18,875 bases of DNA from Deltaproteobacteria bacterium (GTDB lineage: Bacteria; Desulfobacterota; UBA8473), in contig JAUXFK010000020.1 in assembly GCA_030623035.1 (NCBI GenBank), positions 1-18,875 of the forward strand, written 5' to 3'. Of the stretch, positions 1 to 6,190 are shown one piece after another (the stretch's first letter is position 1; every line of letters begins with the position of its first letter). Below the pieces are notes generated by a model. The model saw only the letters and a list, made by a program, of their open reading frames with translations, was not told the DNA's origin and did no database searches. The translations under genes were made by a program, and so were the position numbers.

Positions 1-13
1 GTGCCTTTGCCCC

Positions 14-118
14 TCTGTGCCTGAGTAGTTACTGCATTTAAACCTGTCTGCGTTCATCTGTGCCTGCCCCGTAGGTCAAGATGATCGTACTGGGGTGAAT
101 CTGTGGCTGAATAGTTAC
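14..118 (+). repeat. Short degenerate repeat cluster
   Basis: A 19-nt unit occurs at 14-32 and again at 100-118 (TCTGTGGCTGAATAGTTAC in the second copy) with two differences between copies. Its first ten bases recur at 57-66. The sequence resembles a low-complexity 'CTGTG-TTCATCTGTGG' family I recall from intergenic DNA of various bacteria, but that is memory, not a search result. The third copy runs straight into the recombinase fragment, so it marks a junction. Confidence 0.5.
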
Positions 119-379
119 GATTTATTGACCTTTTTGGCTGTTAAACGTAAAGTATCGGCCTCGTCACAGAATCAAGCGTTTAATGCGCTTCTGTTCTTTT
201 TCAGGCATATTCTGAAAACTGAATTCGGAGAGATAAAAGACGTTCCGAGGGCGAAAAGAAAGCCTTATATAAAGATATCTGGTACAGTATATGGTATGGA
301 GGCTAACAGGAAAGCGGAAAAAGAAAAGGAAATCTTAGAACACTGCCTTTCTATTTGCTGCAAGAAAGACGTTTTATAA
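95..379 (+). pseudogene. Integron-type tyrosine recombinase, N-terminal domain fragment
   Basis: The open frame of 94 codons begins with repeat-derived codons (residues 1-9). From about residue 11 to 58 (nt 125-268) it reads like the core-binding SAM-like domain of IntI/XerD-type tyrosine recombinases: LAVKRKVSASSQNQAFNALL, then an FFFRHIL helix and a PRAKRKPYI linker, comparable to the 'ERKVS.STHRQALAALLFFY' region of IntI1. After residue 60 the similarity stops. The catalytic domain with its R...H-x-x-R...Y residues is absent on either side. It also overlaps the end of the converging flavoprotein gene. It is therefore a remnant, not a functional integrase. Homology is from remembered family motifs. 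Confidence 0.65.
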
Positions 380-1316
380 CTTCTTGATACCCATCTACAA
401 GCCTTTGTACCACACAAGCTGCGGGGATAATATCATTTATCATGCCGGCTGCTGCGCCGCAATAGGCCTCGCCTTTTATCAGGTCACCTTCTATCTGACC
501 TGTCCGTGCACGGCTGTAACCGAGATACTCTCTGATCTCATCGGCAGATGCCCCGGATTCTTCTAGTTTCAACAGGTCCTTTGAGAATTCTGTATTCAGG
601 CTTCGTGTAGGAATTAATCTTCGGCATGTAATCACGGTATCCGAATCTTGTGCTGCCAGTATCGCGTTTTTGTATTTAAGACTTGCAATATTTTCCTCAA
701 CAGCGATAAACCGGGTTCCCAACTGTACACCATCCGCACCGAGCGCAATTGCTGCTGCAACTCCTCTTGCATCTGCAATACCTCCGGCTGCGATAACAGG
801 GATAGACACGGCATCTGCAACCTGAGGGATCAACGGAAATAACGGCAGTTCATCGATTCCATTATGGCCTCCGGCTTCAACCCCTTCCGCAATCACGCCA
901 TCTACATTTGAAGCCTCTGCGATCTTTGCCTGTCTTACAGAGCTTACCACGTGGAGCACTTTTATTCCCTCCAGATGGAGTAGCTCAGTAAAGAGGGCAG
1001 GGTTTCCGGCAGCAGTTACAGCAATCTCCACCTTTTCCCTTAGGATAATGTCTATGAGGACGCCGCTGTATTGCAGATCCAGAGGGATGTTGACACCAAA
1101 AGGTCTTTCCGTCAGATCCCTTGCCCGGCTGATTTGCTCTTTTAGATTCTTGGACGAATCTCCATGGCGCTCCATTGCTGCAAGTGGGCTGATGATGCCC
1201 AAAGCGCCTGCATTCGATACTGCTGCTGCAAGTTCAGCAGTGGCTATCCAGAGCATTCCACCCTGGAAGATTGGATAATCGATTCCAAGCAGATTACAAA
1301 TACGCGTTTTTTTCAT
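351..1316 (-). CDS. NMO/FabK-family FMN flavoprotein (nitronate monooxygenase-like), copy 1
   Basis: A TIM-barrel FMN protein of the 2-nitropropane dioxygenase / FabK (enoyl-ACP reductase II) family, about 321 aa, a normal length. Counting from the first of two adjacent ATGs, visible motifs are IDYPIFQGGM (residues 13-22), the active-site EAGGHNG with His152, the FMN-phosphate loop AAGGIADARG (177-186) and GTRF (201-204). The second ATG (1316) is preferred: AAAGG sits 7 nt upstream and the paralogue at 6191-7201 begins the same way (MKRTRIC). Family members oxidise nitronates or reduce enoyl thioesters, and sequence alone does not separate these. It is the last gene of the cluster, 164 nt after the hydrolase, so it may have its own promoter. 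Cytoplasmic; no signal peptide. Confidence 0.85.
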   Translation of the reverse strand: MKKTRICNLLGIDYPIFQGGMLWIATAELAAAVSNAGALGIISPLAAMERHGDSSKNLKEQISRARDLTERPFGVNIPLDLQYSGVLIDIILREKVEIAVTAAGNPALFTELLHLEGIKVLHVVSSVRQAKIAEASNVDGVIAEGVEAGGHNGIDELPLFPLIPQVADAVSIPVIAAGGIADARGVAAAIALGADGVQLGTRFIAVEENIASLKYKNAILAAQDSDTVITCRRLIPTRSLNTEFSKDLLKLEESGASADEIREYLGYSRARTGQIEGDLIKGEAYCGAAAGMINDIIPAACVVQRLVDGYQEVIKRLSCSK

Positions 1317-1406
1317 CATGATACCTTTATGTCCTCACAGGGATATATAGACTTTTCTCTATGGATGAAAGCCGCTTTAGGGCGAACCTTTTTTTCTGTT
1401 TCAATT

Positions 1407-1493
1407 TTATTCTGAAGGATAAGCTTTATTAAGATGGGCCTTTTCATATTGAGGATTCAGGTGAATGGCCATATCATAGCATCTCATTGCTTC
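1407..1493 (-). pseudogene. TPR repeat remnant
   Basis: In the frame ending with TAA at 1407-1409, the 28 codons from 1493 read EAMRCYDMAIHLNPQYEKAH followed by LNKAYPSE. This closely matches the second helix and linker of a tetratricopeptide repeat ('EAI.CYDKAIELNP.Y..AW.NKG'). No start codon or further repeat is found. It begins inside the last codons of the alpha/beta hydrolase gene in another frame and fills the spacer before the next gene, so it looks like debris of a lost TPR gene. Confidence 0.45.
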
Positions 1494-2317
1494 AGGAAAT
1501 CCGAAACCACCATCCTGAAGGCTTCTGGGTTCTCCTGCACTGGCATGTGGGTAGCTTGCGGTATTTCGCGATATTTTGCGTCTGGGATGATCCTGCACAT
1601 CTTCAAGGCATCCTCTCGGGAAAGAAAAGGACTCTCCTGTCCACGTACCACCAGAGTGGGGCAGGTGATGTTTTCCATGAAAGGCCAAAGATCCTCGACG
1701 ATGTAGCCATTTTGCTGAGACTGTTGCCTCATTCGAATATCGTCTCTGGGGACAAAGCTCCCATCAGACATCTCTTTGAAGCCATAGCCTGCCATCTGAA
1801 GGCATATCTCATTTGATAGATACGGATAAACACTTTGAGCCACATCCACCACTTCGTTAAGGGACCTGGCTTTTTGCGGAAGGTTGTCAAGAAGAAGCCT
1901 TAACGCATCACAGGCCATAGGATTGTTACCCGGCCGGGCATCCACCAGAATAAGTCGTTCTATGTTCAAAGGGATGCAGGATGTATAAAACAGGGCGTTT
2001 CGGCCTCCCATTGAATGCCCCACCATAATCAGATTTTTCAGGTTCAAAGTATCGACAAAACAAGCGATATCCGAAAAATGGTCGTCCAGCGTATAAGCAG
2101 GATCCCCAGGCCATTGACTCTCCCCGTGTCCTCGCTGATCCAGAACAACTATACGGTAACGGGTTGAAAAGTTCGAAGCAAAGTCATCCCATGCATGCGC
2201 GCAAGACATAAAACCGTGGAGGAGCAACATGGGTTGGGACCCGCTATCTCCCCAGTCAAGATAATGCAGTTGAAGCCCATTAATATGCAGATACCTGTCT
2301 TGTGGCTTCTTTTGCAT
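1484..2317 (-). CDS. Alpha/beta-fold hydrolase
   Basis: A 277-aa alpha/beta hydrolase, usual length. The oxyanion segment LLLHGF lies at 31-36, DQRGHGES at 60-67, the nucleophile elbow VGHSMGG at 99-105 with Ser102, and the catalytic His257 in ATHMPVQENPE. The acid after the penultimate strand is unusual: the expected Asp-containing loop reads RGQESPFLS (225-233), leaving Glu228 as the nearest candidate. Within an acyl-CoA cluster it could be a thioesterase, a C-C hydrolase or an esterase; the sequence does not decide. The start is the ATG at 2317; an AGGAAG about 12 nt upstream is a mediocre ribosome site. It lies 79 nt after a desulforedoxin-like gene and is probably cotranscribed with it. 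Cytoplasmic. Confidence 0.85.
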   Translation of the reverse strand: MQKKPQDRYLHINGLQLHYLDWGDSGSQPMLLLHGFMSCAHAWDDFASNFSTRYRIVVLDQRGHGESQWPGDPAYTLDDHFSDIACFVDTLNLKNLIMVGHSMGGRNALFYTSCIPLNIERLILVDARPGNNPMACDALRLLLDNLPQKARSLNEVVDVAQSVYPYLSNEICLQMAGYGFKEMSDGSFVPRDDIRMRQQSQQNGYIVEDLWPFMENITCPTLVVRGQESPFLSREDALKMCRIIPDAKYREIPQATHMPVQENPEAFRMVVSDFLKQ

Positions 2318-2396
2318 ACAAACCGAATTCTTCCTGTGCGTATCGATATCCCATTTAAAAGGGAGGGAATTATTAATATTACATTCGACTCATGTA

Positions 2397-2537
2397 TCAA
2401 TCCGATGAGGCCAGGGGTTTAGGCTCCTGAATTTCCATTTCTTTTTCACAACATACCGGGCTGCCGTCACCGGCTTTCGTGCAGAGAACCTGCGAACCAC
2501 ATGCCTCGCACTGATACCTTTTTCCAAGTTGACTCAT
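2397..2537 (-). CDS. Desulforedoxin-like rubredoxin-type iron mini-protein (46 aa)
   Basis: Translation by hand gives 46 residues starting MSQLGKRYQCEACGS. Cys10-x2-Cys13 and the adjacent pair Cys29-Cys30 match the desulforedoxin / N-terminal desulfoferrodoxin Fe(SCys)4 site (C-x2-C ... C-C). A fifth cysteine is Cys19. The C-terminal 12 residues extend past the typical 36-40 aa of the family. A strong site GGAGGAG lies 7 nt before the ATG at 2537. It is 51 nt downstream of a paralogue with the same GKRY-x-C-x2-CGS core. Likely a cytoplasmic electron carrier or iron-binding protein; a partner is not evident from the window, although several flavoenzymes are nearby. Confidence 0.8.
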   Translation of the reverse strand: MSQLGKRYQCEACGSQVLCTKAGDGSPVCCEKEMEIQEPKPLASSD

Positions 2538-2588
2538 CGTCTGTCTCCTCCAAGTTTTGAATATTACGTTTTTTAGGTTTCATACAGG

Positions 2589-2708
2589 CTACTTTTTGAG
2601 TTCCATCGGTTCACCACAACAGTAGAGTTTCCCATCGCCACGACGGGTTACGATGAGCTCTGAGCCACACTTCTTACACACATACCTCTTTCCTAGTTCA
2701 TTTGCCAT
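2589..2708 (-). CDS. Desulforedoxin-like iron mini-protein (39 aa)
   Basis: A 39-residue protein beginning MANELGKRYVCKKCGSELIV, with Cys11-x2-Cys14 and an adjacent Cys-Cys pair in LYCCGEPMELKK. This is the desulforedoxin domain, equal to the N-terminal Fe(SCys)4 module of desulfoferrodoxin without the superoxide reductase part. The size matches stand-alone desulforedoxins, which act as homodimeric electron carriers in sulfate reducers. GGAG lies about 12 nt before the ATG, rather far. It follows the acyl-CoA ligase by 109 nt and precedes a paralogue, so duplication within the operon is likely. Confidence 0.85.
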   Translation of the reverse strand: MANELGKRYVCKKCGSELIVTRRGDGKLYCCGEPMELKK

Positions 2709-2743
2709 TTTAATCAATAACTCCTTTGCTCTTTTTCAGTATT

Positions 2744-2766
2744 ACCTGGCCTTTTCAAAGGCCGGT
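2744..2766. other. Intercistronic hairpin
   Basis: GGCCTTT-TC-AAAGGCC forms a 7-bp stem that extends by three further pairs around one bulged T. It lies between the acyl-CoA ligase and the desulforedoxin genes. No T-run follows on either strand, so it is more likely an mRNA processing or stability hairpin than a terminator. Confidence 0.4.
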
Positions 2767-2817
2767 TCCTATCCTCAATAAAACAACTCTAAACCAATCT
2801 TTATGAAACAGGTTCTG

Positions 2818-4377
2818 TTAACCCTGTCCGTATTGTTCGACAAGCACCCTCTTTAAAAGCTTACCCATAGGATTGCGGGGCAATGAATCGACGAAAATAA
2901 CAGAGGTTGGTCGCTTAAATCCTGCCAGTTTCGGACGGCAGTACTCTATAATTTCCTCTTCGGTTGCTTCTTGCCCTTCTTTTAGTACGACGACAGCCAG
3001 GGGTTGTTGTCCCCATTCCGGATCATGGATACCGATTATCGCTGCTTCTTCCACTTTGGTATAAGAATAGAGTACATCTTCAACCTCTTCTGGTGAGATA
3101 TTCTCTCCACCCCGGATAATCATGTCATCACCACGACCAGCCAGGTAAATATAACCATCCTCATCCATCCACCCCATGTCTCCGGTATGCAACCAGCCAT
3201 CATCGGTAATCAGGCCTGAAGACTTTTCCTCATCCCCCCAATAACTTTTTACAATTCGCGGGCCTCTGGCTGCAATCTCGCCCACTTCATGCGGGGGTAA
3301 AGCACTTCCCTGCTCGTCAATAATCTTCACTTCCACATCGGACAATGGCTTTCCGATCGAAGAGGTAAGCCTTTTTAACTTTATCTCCTTTTCTTCTTCG
3401 GTTCCTTCGATAACATGGTCATCAGGACCCAATGTAGTAATCGTGGAAGCGGTTTCTGTCTGACCAAAAGCATTGATGAATTTCACCCAGGGCATCAACT
3501 CAATCGCCTTTTTGATTACCTCAAGAGGCATGGAAGCCGCACCATAAGTAATCACCTGAAGGCTCGATAAGTCATATTTGGCAAAGTCCGGATCATCGAT
3601 AACCCTCTTTAACATGGTAGGAACCAACATTGCCCGTGTTACCCGCTCTTTTTGAACGCTTCCAAGCCATTCTTTTACTTCAAACTGTTTCATCAACACC
3701 AGGGTTCGGCCACCGTACACGGCAGCCATTACTGCCTGCATACCGGCTACATGGTACAAGGGGACAGTAAGCAGGTTTCTTTCCTCTATCTCGGGGGAAG
3801 CGGGCTCCACATTCTCAAGAATGTATACGGCAAACGAACCGTGACTCAATGGCACTCCCTTGGGACGGCCTGTGGTTCCTGCCGTATACATGAGGATTGT
3901 TATATCTTCATCTTCTATTTCACTGAAATACTCATCGGGTGACGAAGATTCTATTATATCCTCGTAATAGCGCATTCCTTCCGTATTGCTCTCAAAGCAG
4001 ATAGACTCCTTCACAGAGAGTAACTGAGGCAGGATGCTGTTTACCAAGTCTGTATACCTATTCCCCATCAACAGGACTTTGGCTTTGGCATTGGCAATCA
4101 TATAGTTCAATTCATCTGCCTTTGCTCTGAAATTCAAAGGAACGAGAATCGCACCCAGCTTGGCGCAAGCAAAGTAGGACTCAATATACTGATTGCAATT
4201 CACCTGTATAATCCCGATTCGATCACCTTTTTCCACCCCCAGTTTAAAAAGGCCATTGGCCAGTCTGTTGGCACGATCGTTCAACTGAGAATATGTCCAC
4301 CTCTTTCCCTCAAATATCATACAATCCCGCTCAGGGCATATCGCACTGGCTATACTCAAAAAATCCGTGGTGTTCAT
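2818..4377 (-). CDS. AMP-forming acyl-CoA synthetase / ligase
   Basis: A 519-aa ANL-superfamily enzyme that would activate a carboxylic acid with ATP and CoA through an acyl-adenylate. All core motifs are intact: phosphate loop YTAGTTGRPKG (164-174), FGQTE (304-308), the ribose-binding TGD (398-400), the hinge region GRGDDMIIRGGENISPEEVE (414-433) and the catalytic lysine Lys506 in RNPMGKLLKR. The length fits medium-chain or aryl-CoA ligases such as FadD3- or MenE-like proteins; the substrate cannot be read from the sequence. GGGAG lies about 6 nt before the ATG. It is 55 nt downstream of a crotonase gene in the same direction, which fits activation of the substrate or of an intermediate acid in the same pathway. 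Cytoplasmic. Confidence 0.92.
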   Translation of the reverse strand: MNTTDFLSIASAICPERDCMIFEGKRWTYSQLNDRANRLANGLFKLGVEKGDRIGIIQVNCNQYIESYFACAKLGAILVPLNFRAKADELNYMIANAKAKVLLMGNRYTDLVNSILPQLLSVKESICFESNTEGMRYYEDIIESSSPDEYFSEIEDEDITILMYTAGTTGRPKGVPLSHGSFAVYILENVEPASPEIEERNLLTVPLYHVAGMQAVMAAVYGGRTLVLMKQFEVKEWLGSVQKERVTRAMLVPTMLKRVIDDPDFAKYDLSSLQVITYGAASMPLEVIKKAIELMPWVKFINAFGQTETASTITTLGPDDHVIEGTEEEKEIKLKRLTSSIGKPLSDVEVKIIDEQGSALPPHEVGEIAARGPRIVKSYWGDEEKSSGLITDDGWLHTGDMGWMDEDGYIYLAGRGDDMIIRGGENISPEEVEDVLYSYTKVEEAAIIGIHDPEWGQQPLAVVVLKEGQEATEEEIIEYCRPKLAGFKRPTSVIFVDSLPRNPMGKLLKRVLVEQYGQG

Positions 4378-4432
4378 TTTTTCTCCCTTCTTAACCTCTC
4401 CTTTTGGGAATCTCTGTTAACCTTTAGTCTTT

Positions 4433-5170
4433 TCAGCTTCCATGGCTCGCCACTGAAACAACTTGAAAGGCAAGCCTTTTTTCCAGATCAAGACCTTGTT
4501 CAAGGGCAATATCCAACCCCCTCAGCACTGCCTTTTTGGCACATCTAACAGCAAATGGATTAAAGGAGGCGATCTGTCTGGCCATTGCTTCAGCTCTTTT
4601 TAGAAGTTCGTCCTTTGGTACAACAAGATTGACCAGTCCCACTTTTTGGGCCTGCTCAGCATTAATCCATGGATCTGTAAGCAACATCTCCAGGGCCTTT
4701 CCAGGCCCAATAACCCTCGGCAAGGTCTGAGTTCCGCCGGCAGCCGGAATGATGCCCAATCCTACCTCAGGCAAACCGAACCGGGTATCATCCGAGGCGA
4801 TTCGGATATCGCAGCAAAGTGCCATCTCGATACCTGAACCGAGTACATATCCATGAACCGCAGCAATAAGCGGTTGAGGAATATTCAAAAAAAGGCCCCA
4901 TATATCTCGCTCCCAGCGTACCTGTCTGGCAATTATAGGGGATGGTGCCAAAAGAAAATCTTTTAGATCTGCCCCTGCACAGAATGCCTTTTCCCCTGCC
5001 CCTTTGAGGATGGCAACCCTGACTTCGCAATCCTCTCTAATCGCACCTAGAACCTGGTAGAGTTCATCTCTCATCTGAATATTATAAACATTCAGAAACT
5101 TTGGACGATTAAGCGTGATATATGCGATACCATCGCTCTTTTCATAGATAATCGTAGAAAAATCGCTCAT
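4433..5170 (-). CDS. Enoyl-CoA hydratase/isomerase (crotonase family), both catalytic Glu present
   Basis: About 245 aa from the ATG at 5170. Crotonase features: NRPKFLN (21-27), first oxyanion-hole segment FCAGADL (63-69), second segment with Glu115 in GSGIEMALCCD, and Glu135 in FGLPEVGLG. These match the two hydratase glutamates (144 and 164 of rat crotonase), so 2-enoyl-CoA hydration is plausible. A TTG 12 nt upstream (5182) is an alternative start with GAGTGG before it; neither start has a strong ribosome site, and coupling to the preceding gene, which ends at 5194, is likely. The C-terminus stops at RLAFQVVSVASHGS, about 15-20 residues short of the usual TEDxxEGxxAFxEKR tail that its neighbour keeps. 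Confidence 0.88.
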   Translation of the reverse strand: MSDFSTIIYEKSDGIAYITLNRPKFLNVYNIQMRDELYQVLGAIREDCEVRVAILKGAGEKAFCAGADLKDFLLAPSPIIARQVRWERDIWGLFLNIPQPLIAAVHGYVLGSGIEMALCCDIRIASDDTRFGLPEVGLGIIPAAGGTQTLPRVIGPGKALEMLLTDPWINAEQAQKVGLVNLVVPKDELLKRAEAMARQIASFNPFAVRCAKKAVLRGLDIALEQGLDLEKRLAFQVVSVASHGS

Positions 5171-5193
5171 TTGAATAACCAAAAATGAACCAC

Positions 5194-5967
5194 TCAGATT
5201 CCTTTAAAGCCAGGGGTCTTCTTTTCACGAAAAGCATTGACACCCTCGATACGATCTTCAGTCGTTTGCAATAAAAAATACAGATCTCCTTCCAGGCGCA
5301 GCCCCTGATCTAAGGTAAGGTCTATCCCTTTACATATCGCTTCTTTTGCGTACCTCAGAGCGATCGGCGCCCTTGAAGCCATCTGCGAAGCCATGTCCAT
5401 CGTCTCTTTCATAAGAACGTCAGGATGGACAACCCTGTTGATCAAACCGATCCGATAGGCTTCCTGTGCATCTATCGATTCTCCAGTGAGAATCATCTCC
5501 ATGGCCTTACCCCTTCCTACCAGACGTGACAACCGCTGGGTTCCTCCATCCCATGGGATAAGACCTTTCTTTATATGGGATAATCCGAAACGAGCCCTGT
5601 CTGTGGCGATTCTTACGTCACAGGCGAGAACCAACTCAAAACCCGGTCCCAAGGCCTCCCCATCGATCGCTGCAATAACCGGACGATCAAGTCTCGAAAT
5701 GGGAGTGGCAATGGAATACATCTCCCTTTCTGACTCTTTGCCGAACCCCGTAACCGCTTGAAGCAAATCCGTTCCCACATTAAATGAGCGCTCTCCATCA
5801 CCGGCAAGAATTACCACCTGTGCTGTTTCGTCCGAAGTGATCCTCGCACATATATCCGAAATTTCACAGGAGAGTTGCGCCATCACTCTATGGTCGGTTA
5901 TGGGATCCGTTATTTTGATGACCGCCACATGCCCTTCTCGTTGAAGGCTCATGGTCTTAAAAGACAT
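5194..5967 (-). CDS. Crotonase-family protein lacking the second catalytic glutamate
   Basis: A 257-aa crotonase-fold protein. The first acid, Glu111, is present in GPGFELVLACD, but the usual FGLPEV reads FGLSHIKKG (127-135), placing His131 where hydratases have the second Glu. The C-terminal tail TTEDRIEGVNAFREKK is intact. Such changes occur in crotonase members that are isomerases, hydrolases or lyases rather than hydratases, so the reaction is uncertain. The start is the ATG at 5967 with GGAGG 5 nt upstream; a longer frame to 6045 would add 26 residues encoded by a repeat element and is not favoured. The next crotonase gene follows within 11-23 nt, so the two could form a mixed oligomer. 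Confidence 0.88.
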   Translation of the reverse strand: MSFKTMSLQREGHVAVIKITDPITDHRVMAQLSCEISDICARITSDETAQVVILAGDGERSFNVGTDLLQAVTGFGKESEREMYSIATPISRLDRPVIAAIDGEALGPGFELVLACDVRIATDRARFGLSHIKKGLIPWDGGTQRLSRLVGRGKAMEMILTGESIDAQEAYRIGLINRVVHPDVLMKETMDMASQMASRAPIALRYAKEAICKGIDLTLDQGLRLEGDLYFLLQTTEDRIEGVNAFREKKTPGFKGI

Positions 5968-5972
5968 CACAT

Positions 5973-5977
5973 CCTCC
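5973..5977 (-). promoter_or_regulatory. Ribosome binding site deciding the crotonase start
   Basis: GGAGG on the minus strand, 5 nt before the ATG at 5967. It supports this start over the in-frame ATG at 6045 inside the repeat element. Confidence 0.75.
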
Positions 5978-6012
5978 AAAGCCACTTTTGTATGTACTCG
6001 ATCGACACTAAA

Positions 6013-6157
6013 TAGTGTCCGAACGAAAACTGTCTTTTTCGCCAATCTCTGCGTCAGATAAAAATATTAATCCTCAAAATATTCAATATATTCCTGCGGT
6101 TAAAATTTTGATCTTCCTTGACCTTGACGAAAAATCCTAGTTTTCGTTCAGACACTA
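6013..6157. repeat. MITE-like snap-back repeat, full copy
   Basis: The ends form a 19-bp terminal inverted repeat with one mismatch: TAGTGTCCGAACGAAAACT (6013-6031) against AGTTTTCGTTCAGACACTA (6139-6157). Inside, TTTTTCG and CGAAAAA pair again, so the 145-bp unit can fold into one long imperfect hairpin. The interior from 6042 to 6127 matches a second copy at 18789-18875. A 12-bp direct repeat GACACTAAATAG lies at 6004-6015 and 6151-6162, overlapping the element ends. There is no transposase gene, so the element would be non-autonomous. It lies between two genes of the minus-strand cluster and 46 nt upstream of the crotonase start. Confidence 0.8.
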
Positions 6158-6190
6158 AATAGCTCATTTTAAACTATCAAGCCCGGTATG

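Noticed and set aside
2744..2766. Hairpin between ligase and desulforedoxin genes as a terminator
   Set aside because: No T-run follows on either strand; kept only as a hairpin.
4433..4480. Frameshift at the end of the first crotonase gene
   Set aside because: I read the other frames after the truncation and found no TED-EG-AF tail in any, so a simple frameshift is not supported.
5968..6045. Longer start for the crotonase at 6045
   Set aside because: The extra 26 codons are repeat DNA, and a good GGAGG sits before the ATG at 5967.
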